Below, in pieces: positions 46,842 through 58,032 of a DNA stretch of 64,000 nucleotides (its first letter is position 1; every line of letters starts with the position of its first letter). Source of the stretch: Basidiobolus meristosporus CBS 931.73 (Eukaryota > Basidiobolomycota > Basidiobolomycetes > Basidiobolales > Basidiobolaceae); assembly GCA_002104905.1 (NCBI GenBank), contig MCFE01000130.1:1-64000 (forward strand), given 5' to 3'. The notes beneath the pieces are model-generated. The model had not been told where the DNA came from. It was given only the letters and a program-made list of their open reading frames with translations, and ran no database searches. Position numbers and translations under genes: made by a program.

Positions 46842-48060
46842 TTAATTCAAACCCACTTTCATTTCTAGCAAGTACGGGGTTGCTCCTGCCGTCTGATTGG
46901 CGGCAACCCAAATTGCATCAAGGACAGGATCGGATCCCATTTGCTCAGCAGTCCTGTGACATCGTCCCTGATTCGTCCACATCTAAGGATCGATAATGAT
47001 GAGGGTCAGCGCAATTGAGCCTTGTGTATAGCAACCAATTGTTGCCACGGAGGCCGGCAGTAGTGACATTCTCTAATCTCGCCAACCAGTTGCCCATTGG
47101 TTGTCAGTGGCGGCACAAGGACCCGACACGGTGAGGGGGGTGGAAGATACGGATCTTTCAGAGCAGCCGTCACCTTACTATAGTAGGCTATCCTGCTCCA
47201 AGCAATCACATGATCTGCGGCGATCCGTCGGGCTTCGCGAGGTTTGTTGCAGACCAGCTTGGGGTAAACGGTGCCTAACAAGCCTTGAATGAGCCCCGGC
47301 GATGCGGGTTACTCAACCTCTGGTTTCAGCCCATGATCCAGCAGTTCGCCTCGACTTGTCGAACCGTATGTCAGAACCAGTCGAACTATGTGCCTTTAAT
47401 CCCTCAGTCCAGTCCCTCCCAAGTCACAATCAATCCATCCGCAATCATGCCCAAATTGGACTGACCAGTAGTAGATGCTGACGGATTGATATGCCCTCGT
47501 GGAGGCCAACAGGGAGAATGATACGCTCTAGCCATGCATGGAGACTTGGTAGTACTTGTTTCGGGCAGTGCTGAGCAAAGTGGCTTTGGCTTGTTTCAAG
47601 GCTAGTGCCTGGCCCAAGCGAAGAAATTGCCTTGGCTTGGCCAACATGGGTGGCATGTATAGCTATGGGAGGTAGGTCACTGTTGACTCCTGATCACTTA
47701 TACCATCACGCTGGGGCTCATTAACGAATGTTGGAAATCCAGCAGAAAGGTGTACCGCCATTTCTTCGAGCGTCAGGATGAGAGAATCACCGATTTGGAA
47801 TGCGATCAAGCTTACCTCCACGGCTACAGCAACCCAACCTCCAGATCCCGTTTCCTGAGTGCTTGGTAGCAGATTTTCGAAATGCTGGAGTTCCACCAGC
47901 TGATTACCTGACGACAGCTCCCATTTCAGCTCTTGTAGGCACGCCCTCAGTCCAAAGCAGCAAGCAGAGGCTATCGCGGGGATTAGAGTAGATGGCCCAG
48001 CAGATCTCGCGACAAATTGGTATCGGTAATATCTGTGCGTGGAATGTTACACTAGTCAAG
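46842..48060 (-). other. Unresolved coding-like region between HAP5 and PEX19
   Basis: Unlike other spacers this stretch is GC-richer and open in several frames. On minus I can read an exon ending REICWAIYSNPRDSL...GAVVR with donor GTAATC, a piece GSGGWVAVAVE, a piece LHAWLERIILPVGLHEGISI near 47450-47550, a 92-codon frame (47281-47006) with KPREARRIAADHVIAWSRIAYY, and a last exon 46982-46842 with SDPVLDAIWVAANQTAG and a stop. On plus, 46676-46996 also reads openly over a good intron (46817-46867). A multi-exon minus-strand gene of unknown function is the likeliest explanation, but exon joins are not settled. Confidence 0.35.
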
Positions 48061-48143
48061 TGAAATTTATTTACTGTAACCACTGATGATACAATGAAGG
48101 TGCTAAAATGTGGACTCTTGCGCTATGGAGCAACTAAGGGAAG

Positions 48144-49275
48144 CTACATAATGTTACATTGATCTATGTCCGGGATTTGAGGTAGCCCGTCCGGGCCTAA
48201 TGCCATGTCAGGTGCCAATTCCTTGAGAATGTCAGCAGGGGGCTGGCCGCACTCTTGCATCTGCAATCGAAAGGTTAGCGCGAATGCTCGGAAGCTGTCT
48301 TAGTCAGCAATACTTACTCCTTGCATAAGGTCCATGACCGATTTCTTCTTTGGGTTATCGGTGTTTTCGGACTCAAAATGCTCAACAATCTGGGTCACGT
48401 AGCTATACTGAGTCTCGTAACGCTTATATTCTTCTGGAGCCAATGCCTCCTTGTTGGCCTTGAGCCAATCTGGGTACTGCAGCAGATGTTAATGCGGGGT
48501 TGGCAATGCTGGAGAGTATGAGGCAGCTACCTTGCTTGCGAGCTCTCTCATTGGCTCATAGAGAATATCCTTGGTCAGAAGCTGGCCCATCATACCTTCA
48601 ACTACGTTGTCAAATTCACCTGACCCGGTAAGGCTTTCCATTTGCTTGATCATTTCTGAGAGCATGGCGTCAGATGACTCCTCATTCACTTCGGCCTGTG
48701 TGGAAATGTTAGTGCACCCGATGCTTCCAACACACACCGAGTACAAGTAATACCTGCACTTGCTCCGAGCTATCCCGGAGTTTGTTCATAGTCTGCTCGA
48801 CCTTTTCCTGGAAAGAAGCAGGTGCGGTTGAGGTGGATGATTCAGAACTCTTCAACTTCTCTTCGGGCTTCTTCTTCGGATTGGGCTGGAGGGAGGCGGA
48901 GGGGTTGAAGTCGTTCTGGTCAAAAGAGCCCAGAAGTTGCTCAAAAGTTTGCTTCAAAGAATCGTCCCCGTTCATCTCCTTCATGAACTCCTCCATGCCT
49001 TCGGCTAGTTGTTTGGCGAACTCATCCTCAAATAAGGCGTCGAATTCGCTCTTTTCCCCACTCTCTTCGGGCTGTGGCTCTTGCTTAACCTGCTTTGGTT
49101 GTTCGATTGGTTTGGAAAAATCCTCAAGTGCCCCTACAAAGTTAAAGGATAGAAAAAACACCAAACTTAGTGTGCTTTCCGCAGCGGATGGAAGCAGCTA
49201 AGACCCCTTACCGTCTAGCAAGTCATCCAACTCAGGATCGTCCTCGACAGTAACTTGATTCTCGAGTTTGGTCAT
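48144..49275 (-). CDS. PEX19: Peroxisomal membrane protein import receptor Pex19, 5 exons
   Basis: Cytosolic chaperone and import receptor for peroxisomal membrane proteins. Exons in transcript order: 49275-49212, 49133-48754, 48695-48531, 48476-48318, 48260-48144, giving 294 residues. The acidic N-terminus has DDPELDDLLDGALEDF, the Pex3-binding part. The C-terminal helical domain binds cargo (MLSEMIKQMESL, DILYEPMRELASKYPDWL, KKKSVMDLMQGMQECG). It ends in Cys-Asn-Ile-Met, a CaaX box for farnesylation, as in Pex19 of yeast and man. All phases agree. Confidence 0.95.
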
Positions 49276-49929
49276 GATTGGAGGTTAGCGTGAAGAAGTA
49301 CTAGGTGGTTTGGTGGTTGAACGTTAGTGCTAAACAAGAGTCGATCTACGAGAAAAGTGACTCAAAAAATTAATCTACTATACGAGACTTTGCCACAAAA
49401 TGGAGTGGAGATTGATCCACTCAGCCTGGAGTCCATCAGCAACTGTGGAAAAAATGGGTGGAAAGTAAATTATCGGATTAGTCATTTCATCATGTGAATT
49501 TCAGAATCTGGCGGGTACCCTCGATGGGAAACAATCGGTTACACATGCATTCGACCTGGAAATACTGCGATTTCGTTGGTTCCTGGATCCCATCTTACAT
49601 GCAATGGTACTCGTATATTTGGTGATTTCTTGCTGATTCGATGAACATGCTTCCCTTGAAGCCAGGAATTGGTGATAGTACACCAGTGGCCAACACCGCT
49701 GCATGTCGACTGGAACCTCCCACAAAACACGTCACAAGTTTCTGGGGGGGGCATTGGATGTTATTTGGTGAGCAAAAAGAATTGCATAATATGCGTTTGT
49801 TATATTGAGCTCAAATAAGGTATTGCAACTTGGTGAACTTCGGAAAACTGATGACAAGGATACTTTAGATAATATCCCCAAAAATGGTGTACACACTGTG
49901 GAGCCTTTGGGATTAGTTTGAACACTGTC
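49276..49929. other. Spacer upstream of PEX19
   Basis: About 650 bp with no recognisable gene; small minus-strand ORFs (49501-49754) lack motifs. The repeat island begins at about 49930. Confidence 0.45.
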
Positions 49930-50230
49930 CCTATGAAAAATCTCATACTTGGAACTATCTAATAATCTACCAGTATTCTAATGATATTTTGCTGGCATTC
50001 AGCTGGTGCATTTCCTTCAAGTTTTTAGTTGTAAATCTTTGTGGAAGTTGTGAGTAGCTTAATAACAAACTTAGTATGCATGGTATTTAGCCTAGCCTCC
50101 TCCTAGAAAATATGTCTTGTCTGCCAAAACTCTAGAGCCCAAGATACTAATGGTTGTAAGTTTAGAGAGCTTGGAATGCTGTTGATATTATCATGGTTCT
50201 CTACTGGCCTTTGGTAATTTTTATTTGTAG
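49930..50230 (-). repeat. Interspersed ~300-bp repeat family, copy 3
   Basis: Reverse copy with both ends visible: it starts TATGAAAAATCTCATACTTGG and runs to CTACTGGCCTTTGGTAATTTTT. It has the internal words TTTTGCTGGCATTCAGCTGG and GCCTAGCCTCCTCC shared with the copy at 62632. Confidence 0.7.
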
Positions 50231-50343
50231 AGTCTAACAACTTCCTGGACTTCATTAGTAGAGGAAGCTTGCTAATATTTGGCAAGTCTGAAGTAATCCC
50301 CAGGCAAAGCAGATCTCTAACGCTTTGTCTAACAGCATTTTAG

Positions 50344-50692
50344 TGTTATAAAAATTCGGAATTCCACCTGAATATTCACCTAACTTGGTCACTTAGATCA
50401 TTACCTACAAATCTTAGAGAATACTGACCAAAATCCTTGTGGGGATTTACTTAGAGTATTTTCACCAAAATACCAGGTACCCAGCACATGAAAATTCTCA
50501 AAGTTGTCCAAACAGCCCCAAACTTTGCACACATGTTCTTGGGACCTTCCTATACCTATTTTACATGCTTGTTATACCAAGACCATGTAAAAGTATAAAT
50601 ACTGCCTTTACATTCAATAAATCATTAAGTGAAAACCACATAATCTACTTGTTCCCCCAATCACTTCCAATATCTCCAAGACTCTTACAACA
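50344..50692 (+). repeat. Solo copia LTR with perfect target duplication TTTAG
   Basis: 349 bp, ends TGTTATAAAA and CTTACAACA, flanked by TTTAG at 50339-50343 and 50693-50697. Promoter and poly(A)-type words are present. No internal domain is attached. Confidence 0.88.
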
Positions 50693-50697
50693 TTTAG

Positions 50698-51420
50698 GGC
50701 CTGTTGTTCAGTCTGGGCTTCAGAGGTATAGGTTGAGCTTATACTGGTTTGACTGCAATAACTTGGACAATTGCCAATTGGATTGGATCTTGTACCTAGC
50801 AGTCCCGGATTGGTTACTTTGGGGATGTTTATAGCTGCTGAATCAAGCTGAACCACAGATGTAGAGTTGACTGGAGTGTAAAATCTCTTACTGCTTTGCA
50901 CAAGCTCTGCTATGGTAATTGTTGTAAAAGTCTTGGAGATACTTGTAGTGATTGGGAGAACAAGCAGATTTTGTGGTTTTCACTTAATGATTTATTGATT
51001 GTAAAAGTAGTATTTATACTTTTACCTGGTCTTGGAAAAACAAGCATGTAGAATAGGTTTAGGAAGGTCCCAGGAGCACGTGTGCAAGGTTTGGGGCTGT
51101 TTGGACAACTTTGAGAATTTTCATGTTCTGGGTACCTGGTATTTTGGTGAATTATAAGTAAATCCCAATAAGGAATTTGGTCAACATTCTCGAAGATTTG
51201 TAGGTAATGATCTAAGTGACTAAGTTAGGTGAATATTTAAGTGGAATTATAAGCTTTTACAACTGTAATTACAGTACCTGAGAATGGACTTTGTTGTGCC
51301 CTGATACCATTTGGTGAGAATTGTGGATCTTCATTATGCACTGAGTTGTAAACTTGACAGGCTCTTTGCTTTGGTATTGCGCAGTCTTTAAGATGTATCC
51401 TCTCTACAGAGGCCTATATA
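50698..51420 (-). pseudogene. Fragment of a second, diverged copia element, interrupted by an LTR
   Basis: The stretch near 50840-50919 parallels the integrase-to-RT linker of element B (AGCTGAACCACAGATGTAGAG against AGGCTGAACCATGGTTGTAG), and 51360-51385 parallels its CTTTGCTTTGGTATTG word. It is distinct enough to be another subfamily. The LTR at 50920-51264 sits inside it. Confidence 0.55.
50920..51264 (-). repeat. Solo copia LTR, reverse, target duplication GTAAT
   Basis: 345 bp, plus-strand ends TGTTGTAAAAG and TTTTACAACT (last base changed from A). It is flanked by GTAAT at 50915-50919 and 51265-51269, and removing it restores TATGGTAATTACAG of the host fragment. Confidence 0.87.
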
Positions 51421-51832
51421 TATGTACATTAACACTCTGGGCTGGTTTTGTTTGTTTGCCAAGACTATATAAAAGTAGTTTTTATACTTGTACTTTCAGT
51501 AAATCATTACGTGATAGCCACATAATTATCCTATACTCACTATCACTGCCAGAGGTTCTAAAGCTTGCAGTTTACACATCATACTTTACTTAATGTAAAG
51601 TGATGCTTATATGCTTATATGGCGTAGGAGATATAGACAAAGGTAAAGCTCTTGGGAAGGTCCCAGATGCATTTGTGAAAAGCTAAGGAGCTATTCTCAG
51701 AGTATTGGACTTTCAGGTGAGCAATTCATGGTGAGTTTCAACAAGAAATATGTGCAAGTATTAAGATTGATAGACTACAGTTTAGGTTACTAAGTCAGTA
51801 TAGTATCCCAGTGAAATATATGGCACAACAAT
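51421..51832. repeat. Two strongly diverged LTR-like pieces in opposite orientation
   Basis: 51455-51540 (GCCAAGACTATATAAAAG..., TTTCAGTAAATCATTACG) matches the R/U5 part of the copia LTR in plus sense. 51590-51832 (AATGTAAAGTGATGC..., GGAAGGTCCCAGATGCAT, ending GGCACAACA) matches it in minus sense. Both are far from the consensus and may belong to a related element family. Confidence 0.45.
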
Positions 51833-51999
51833 AGGAAAAATTCAAGATTTCAGCTCCAAGAGCTTAGGGGAAAAGCGTACAATGATCGAAAGGCTTATCT
51901 GATCTTTGTGCTGATTGTATTTCAGTTTCAAACATTAACAGTCAACCTGATTTGTAAGGAAAGATATTATATTATTCATTATCGCTAAGCAAGAATTAG

Positions 52000-52240
52000 G
52001 AAAAAGCCAGCAGAATACCATCATAATATCAGCTGAATTCCAAGTTTCTTTGAACTTACAACTCTCAATACCTCAGGTACTTGCTATTTGGCAAACCGTA
52101 GACATGTTTTGCAGGAGGAGACTAGGCCAACTAGCATTCATACCAAATTTGGTAATCAGCTACTCACTACTTCCACCAAAAATTGCAATTAAAAGTCTGA
52201 AAGAAAAACACCAGCTGAATGCCAGCAAAGTACCATTATA
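52000..52240 (+). repeat. Interspersed ~300-bp repeat family, copy 4
   Basis: Forward copy with AAGCCAGCAGAATACCATC, CTCAATACCTCAGGTAC, CTAGCATTCATACCAAATTTGG and ACCAGCTGAATGCCAGC, closely parallel to the copy at 34614. Confidence 0.7.
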
Positions 52241-53121
52241 AACCCAGCGGATTATCAGATGAGTTCCAAGTTTGAGATTTTTTGTAGGATATTTTGGTGC
52301 CATCCATGAGTGAAGCTACATTTTAATATCCAACATCAAGGACAGACTCTCATCTATTTGGTGTACTCTTACTTTTAATGATAACATTTATGTTAAGTTG
52401 CTTGTATTAGCAATAATACCTAGTATTACGTGCGTTACACCAGGATATCCAATAGGTCTTAGATACTTGGGTTACTGCTTATATAATGCATACTTCAGTG
52501 CTTCTAAAGGCTGTTGAATGACTTTTAGTCAAGTACTAGGCAAAGGGAGAGACTGGCTACCCGCTGTTTCCTAATTCTCACGCAAAATTTGGCACTGCAT
52601 TTTGCTGTACAAGAACCTCGTTTGGCAAACATCTACATCATTATCCTTCTGCCATAATTGTGTAAATTCATCAACCATATCATGCAAAATGAGTAACCAT
52701 AGTAAAGATATACGAATAATTAGGTGTATTACTAAGTATTTGTAACAAGTTATCATACCGATTTTATTCAGAATACAAATTCGCACTTTGTTCAAGTAAT
52801 GGTTACGACCTTGAGTCGGATAAATCGCTATTTGTAAAAAGGGTTGACACATTGATCATACTCCGATAAACCCTTAAACATGTCGTACGAAACCACGGAT
52901 AATACATCAGACAATGCGGCAAACTTAAACAGGCACTGAGAGTAGGCATAGCAAACTCTTCGATTATCTTCATAGAATACTAACCAGGCAGTTTTGTACG
53001 CTAGAACGGCATGTTCTAAACCGGCGGGTTGACTTCAGACGCGTATATACATTGCCAGGCCAAAAGTCTGTCGGATTTTAAGTACAAAACTTCGAAAAAA
53101 GCAAGTATTTTCTAAGACAGA
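52241..53121. other. Spacer right of the second repeat island
   Basis: About 880 bp, AT-rich to about 52860 then more balanced. An ORF at 52571-52852 (minus) has no motif. Confidence 0.4.
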
Positions 53122-53389
53122 ATGTTGAAAGTATCAGATGGCTCCATGTTGGCCGTGAGTTACTACATCGTCAGCCAATAATTGATACCAAGTATATTCT
53201 CAAACCGTGATTTCTTATTTGCAGCTCCAGAACCGGATGAAACAGCTTAGAAGTCGGGGAGCGGGGTACCAGAACCAGTATTGTGATGATTCTATCCTAC
53301 CAGATCTGATCTCCGGCCTTCACGGAAGATCACATCTACATTCCCTGGCCATTATCACTTTCCCGTCTGTCAGCACTGGCAGCTCGTAA
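53122..53389 (+). CDS. Possible small two-exon gene, 65 residues
   Basis: ATG at 53122 opens an 11-codon exon (to 53154) ending at a strong donor GTGAGT. After a 70-nt intron ending TTTGCAG, exon 2 (53225-53389) continues in frame as LQNRMKQLRSRGAGYQNQY to a TAA. A TATATA word lies about 80 bp upstream. No family is recognised and chance is not excluded. Confidence 0.3.
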
Positions 53390-56143
53390 TGGTACAATAG
53401 TGGAATGACCAGGTCTCAATACGAAACATTATCGATGGTTACCTACGAAGCTAATATAGATCATTCGGATCAAGGAGTCACCCTCCCCCCACAAAAACCC
53501 ATAGCAGGGATGCTATGAGGGATCCTGAAAGGATGATTAGACTTGTCTCCATATAGCAAGCAGTTCTAAATTACCATGGTTCAACGGGTGCTATCGACTA
53601 GTAGAATCCAGTATGATGTATGAAATTGAGAAGCGGCTAAGCAAGGCCTATACTGCCTACGTCGCATCCCCAAACAGTGCTCAATGCTACGCTTAAGGTT
53701 ACTGTAGGTTAGGTGTTCGGAGTCTTGCGGTTGAGTACCCCAACGATGTAGGCAAGAGCAACGGAAATAGTAGGCAAATCGCAATACAAAGCAGTCATCG
53801 AGAACCAATAAAACATTGGCTTCATCTCACCTGACTCAGGGAAGAGGTTAAGGCCTGGTGGATGAGAAGAATTTGGAGAATCGAAGGCCATTGCTTCTGA
53901 ATATGCATCACGATGACCAAAAAAGAAACTAGCTCATAGCCCATGCCATCGTCAGCATACGGTCCATAATATCTGAGGCAGGCGAACATATATTACAGGT
54001 TTCAATTGAGTTTCCTGGCCACACAACGAATAACAAGCGTCATCCTACGAATAATATTGGTGCTATCTACGATGGACTAGTATAGAATTCACCATACAAA
54101 TACCGTGACATCAAATCATACATTATCCAAGGTGACCAGGCGGCGGATATATCGCCTTAATATGCCACAGAAGCTGAATGTAATTTCCTATTCTATCCCG
54201 AAGTTATTGCATTCCTACATCAATAATGAGACCGCATATTGATACGGAGTGGATCGTGTCAGTAGCGCAACAGTTGGTGCGGGTGAATCAATAGAAATCC
54301 AGAAATAGAACACTTTGAGTTGCGTACTTGTTATGGTAATCCAAACCACCTTGTACGCAGCTGAACATCAACCATACATCGCACCGACTCCATAGTGTCA
54401 CGTCAGGTTAAACAAGGAGAAATTGAATTGTCAAATTGTGACTTTGGTACCAGCTGACCTGCTTATTTGATGGTTGCCGACGTACGAGGCTGACTGCCTT
54501 CCGGAATTCCATACATGGGCATCATTGATTATCAAAGATCTGGAACAGCGGCATCTTACCTTTTTTACTGGAGCACATTCATTTGGGGAGTTTGGATCGA
54601 TCTATTCCTTCATTACGGATGTAATACAATACTTGACCCCAGAATCAGTAGCGCAAATGTGAGTCAGATTTCGGTTTTGCGTCGGGAAACCCTGAGGAGT
54701 AAGCCAGAATAAGTTGTGGGAAACCCAAGATGTGCTACCGCCCACGGATCATCCTTGAACCACATGTTGCTTATGCTTCCACCAAAATGGACTTCATCCA
54801 GTCTACATGCTGCGCGATTAACATTCATTGGGTTTATGGGTGTAAAACGTGGTGTGATCCGTGCAGGTAATCCTATTTCACCAGGTGTGCCGGGCAACGA
54901 ACCAAGCCGTAGCAGTCTCCTCTCCAAGACGCAGATAGGACTCGGAAAACACACGCTAGCTACACGCCCTGAATTGACGGAGAGTTGTTTTTACCAAGAC
55001 CTCTTCTGCATTGTGTCGTCCTGGGACATCATGATGGCCAGGGTATTCAGGTACTCATCCAGTTGATAATCCAACGATCCCCGAGTTCATAAACAAGGCT
55101 GCAGCTTATCCTACCTTCGGATTTCGTTACATCATTCAATGTTCCTGATGCAGACTATTGGATATTACAGCTGGGATATATTTGGTATAGTGTAGTAGGA
55201 TAATCGAATCCTGATTTATCCTGCATTAAATGAGAAGCTGTCAAATGGTGATGGTGATCTTTGCGATTAATTCACCAGGCGTGTCTATTTGGTATTTGAG
55301 TGCCATAGGTCACTTGTAAGTACCTCTGATTAGCTATTTAGGACACAAGGCCACCCCGAGAGCCTATTTTTAACACGATGTATCAGTGTAGAGTACGGTC
55401 ACCATTGCGGATGCGATGGGATCCAGAGCTCTACTGGCTTGTCCTTAACCATTAGATACCCCACCTTTGGCGAATAGCGCGCGTTTTTGATGGTATCTGC
55501 TTAACCCACCATGATGCACTAGAGTCTTGGAGTAATAGGCTCTTGGCCCGATGCTAACCAATGGCCATTGGTCGAGCCCAACTAAGAATCCTCTAGCAAG
55601 AAAGTATCAACAACCACTCAGGAGCAGCCCGGCCTGCCCGCTTGACATTTCTAACTCTTTCCAAGGTCACTGATCGAAGCTACGCCTCCGCCAACGTAGA
55701 GTATGTTTGCTTTATGGTGTTTGAAACTATCTAGTTTAGCGATATCACATGAGGCGATATAATTGAATAAGGCCCAATCAAGAATGCAATTCGATGAGCA
55801 TTCCAAATCAGGTTGCTGATTATCAATCTTAGATTCGAAACCAACCCGGTTTGTCGAAGAGATTAACCAGTTTACATAAGGAAATGAGTAAATAAAGCGG
55901 CGGTAGTCATTGTACTCGCTCTCCTCTGAGGAGTTACGCCAGCTTGGCTACATTGCCAAGCAGTAATACTGCTTATAATACATAATATGCCATATACACA
56001 ACATAGCCACTGTTTCATCCGACCTTTAGATCCAGGATTAACTTTTGGGAAAGGTATATCATGCCACTAAGTGTTCTACGAAGTCCTCGAGTATTGGTCT
56101 ATTGAATGAGATCATTGTATTGATCATGGAAGTACACAAAATA
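53390..56143. other. Gene-poor region, no confident gene
   Basis: 2.7 kb. The best candidates are a minus-strand ORF 53891-53709 with a hydrophobic segment (TISVALAYIVGVL) and plus ORFs 54474-54662 and 54716-55066; none has a recognisable motif or a convincing splice context. It may hold decayed genes. Confidence 0.35.
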
Positions 56144-56517
56144 TTAGTGGTATCCCTTGTGAAATGCTTCAATTTGTTTGTATTGTACCCACTTCGGAAC
56201 AGAGACGTCCTGTAGCCATAGCTGTTCGGATCCTCCAGCTGCCAGCTCGTTGGTTAATCGCCGGTGGGGATAGTGCGATGGAGCTTTGGAGACGGTCGGT
56301 GAAGTTGCCGCTCTCAGAAGCTGAGAAGTGGAGGGGCTGAATGAAAGCTGGCATTTAAAATGTATGGAATCCGTGAGCTAACCTTATGGATTTGGGGGCA
56401 GGAATGCACAGCGTGGAATCCCGTTTGTAGTAGTAATGGACCTGCATATGACTCTTGCTTGTAGTCCAGACTCGCGCTGGACGCAGATACCGGAGCCAGG
56501 GGAATTCCATTACTCAA
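56144..56517 (-). CDS. Unidentified gene fragment, 2 visible exons
   Basis: Two minus-strand pieces join in frame: 56517-56383 (GIPLAPVSASSASLDYKQ..., ending CPQIHK with donor GTTAGC) and 56347-56144 (LSFSPSTSQLLRAATSPT..., ending IEAFHKGYH and TAA). The intron between them is 35 nt (acceptor TGCCAG). The product is Ser/Pro rich. No start codon is found, so an upstream exon (possible acceptor near 56517) is missing. Its promoter side would face the C2H2 gene. Confidence 0.4.
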
Positions 56518-56929
56518 GCTCCTTGAGTCGCAGATTGCCGATATTCGGAAAGTGTGTTACCTAGAATGTGGACATTACCCGTACTTTTGAGCCCGGCTGC
56601 TAGATCCCTATACTACATCGAATGTATTAATTTGTATCAAGCGCAATGGCTTACAGGAAATCCCCTCGAGTTTCCATTCTAAAATAAGAAACATCTTCGA
56701 GTCATTATATGGAGTTAGGCTTAAATCAGGCATTATCGAATATTATTTACTGGCATGTACTGTGATATGAATAGCATAGTTTCACCAAGCCAGTTTACCA
56801 ACTGGCTATGTTAAACCTTCCATGAAAGAATTCATCACTGCACAGTGCCTCAATCATTGGTCAGTATTCTACATCAATTCGAAAACCGGTGGGCGGTGCG
56901 TTTGGCCATGGAGACATGGCCTCAGTTCC

Positions 56930-56937
56930 TATATAAG
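56930..56937 (+). promoter_or_regulatory. TATA box of the C2H2 factor gene
   Basis: TATATAAG lies 100-107 bp upstream of the start codon at 57037, within a GC-rich stretch. Confidence 0.5.
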
Positions 56938-57036
56938 CCTCGCATCCCTCTTTTGTTGTCAGCTAGTCATCACAATCGCAACGTCTCGACTATTCAAATC
57001 GCTTTCAGCACGGCGTGACACTTCTCTTATTCCAAC

Positions 57037-58032
57037 ATGTACTCTGATTGCTCCTGGTTCTCTTCATTTACAGACCACATGAACTCTTTTGACAATAAAT
57101 CTGGGAAACTCATTAGTGTTGAAAATCGGATTTTTCCGGAGTTATGGTCTGAATCTCCACCCTCATCACCCTCATCATCTTCCAATGGAGAGACTCAACC
57201 AAGGAATTTCCACCAACTCCCCGAACTGTCAGTTGACAGCCCAAGGCCTAAGCTGACTCCTCTGTACCTGTTCCCGGCCTCTAGTTTGGCCTCCGAGTTG
57301 ATCCCTTCGCGTTCCAACTCCAGATCAACGCTTGTTTCTGCCAACAACAGCACAACCTTCGTACAAGAAAGCCGCGACGAGACAAACTCATCAAAGTATT
57401 CCGACTTTGACATATCAGCAATGGAGATACTTCCTGCCTGCCTAGTTGGCGACTTGGGGGTATCTTGGAGCAGCGCGAGTGAGGGGCAAGTGCCCTGTCC
57501 TTTGCAACGGCGATGCAATAAGGGATCTACTTCATCGACTGAAGCCTGGGGAGAGGCCAAGTCTCCTGAGTTCCTCAACATGCAAGAGCACATAGATGGC
57601 ACACTACTCCTTACTTGCTCTTATTCCCCGTCACTGAGTGCTGAGCAAACGAACTCCACCTCTATCACGGAGATTAAGACTGCGCAAGATAGTAAGAGCC
57701 TCTCGTCGCTGAAGTGCCCATACGTCGGGTGTAAAAAACTATTTACCAGCACACATTCGCTACGCATCCATCTGCGACTACACGACCCTGAAAGACCCTA
57801 CCACTGCGACCAATGCGGAAAATACTTCGACAGAATCCACGATTTACAGCGACACTCCCTGACGCACCTACCAGTCAAAGGGTTTCCATGCCCTTCATGC
57901 GGCCGCGGATTTAGCCGTTCGGACGCAGTGAAGAGACATGCCCGAAAGTGCTCAGGTAAAGCCAGAGCCGAGAAACCAAAGGGGAAAAAGGCCAAGCTGG
58001 ATTCGTCGTTCCCCGCGAATGTGGCCGTCTAG
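57037..58032 (+). CDS. C2H2 zinc-finger transcription factor, 331 residues
   Basis: Single-exon probable DNA-binding transcription factor. Residues 1-225 are low complexity, Ser/Pro/Thr rich (ESPPSSPSSSSNGE), likely regulatory. Three C-terminal fingers: Cys227-Cys232...His245-His249 (CPYVGCKKLF, with five residues between cysteines), Cys257-Cys260...His273-His277 (YHCDQCGKYFDRIHDLQRH) and Cys285-Cys288...His301-Cys305 (CPSCGRGFSRSDAVKRHARKC). The third is C2HC, with Cys as last ligand. A basic tail (KPKGKKAK) may be a nuclear signal. In-frame ATGs at 57037 and 57079 are both possible starts. The target is unknown. Confidence 0.9.
   Translation: MYSDCSWFSSFTDHMNSFDNKSGKLISVENRIFPELWSESPPSSPSSSSNGETQPRNFHQLPELSVDSPRPKLTPLYLFPASSLASELIPSRSNSRSTLVSANNSTTFVQESRDETNSSKYSDFDISAMEILPACLVGDLGVSWSSASEGQVPCPLQRRCNKGSTSSTEAWGEAKSPEFLNMQEHIDGTLLLTCSYSPSLSAEQTNSTSITEIKTAQDSKSLSSLKCPYVGCKKLFTSTHSLRIHLRLHDPERPYHCDQCGKYFDRIHDLQRHSLTHLPVKGFPCPSCGRGFSRSDAVKRHARKCSGKARAEKPKGKKAKLDSSFPANVAV

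Noticed and set aside
46676-46996. Plus-strand two-exon gene (exon to 46816, intron, exon from 46868) as a separate call
   Set aside because: It overlaps the minus-strand reading that ends at 46842, and I could not decide between them, so it is recorded only within the unresolved region.
53709-53891. Minus ORF with a hydrophobic segment, considered as a fatty acid elongase start
   Set aside because: No elongase motif (HxxHH and so on) nearby, and the next exon could not be joined in frame.
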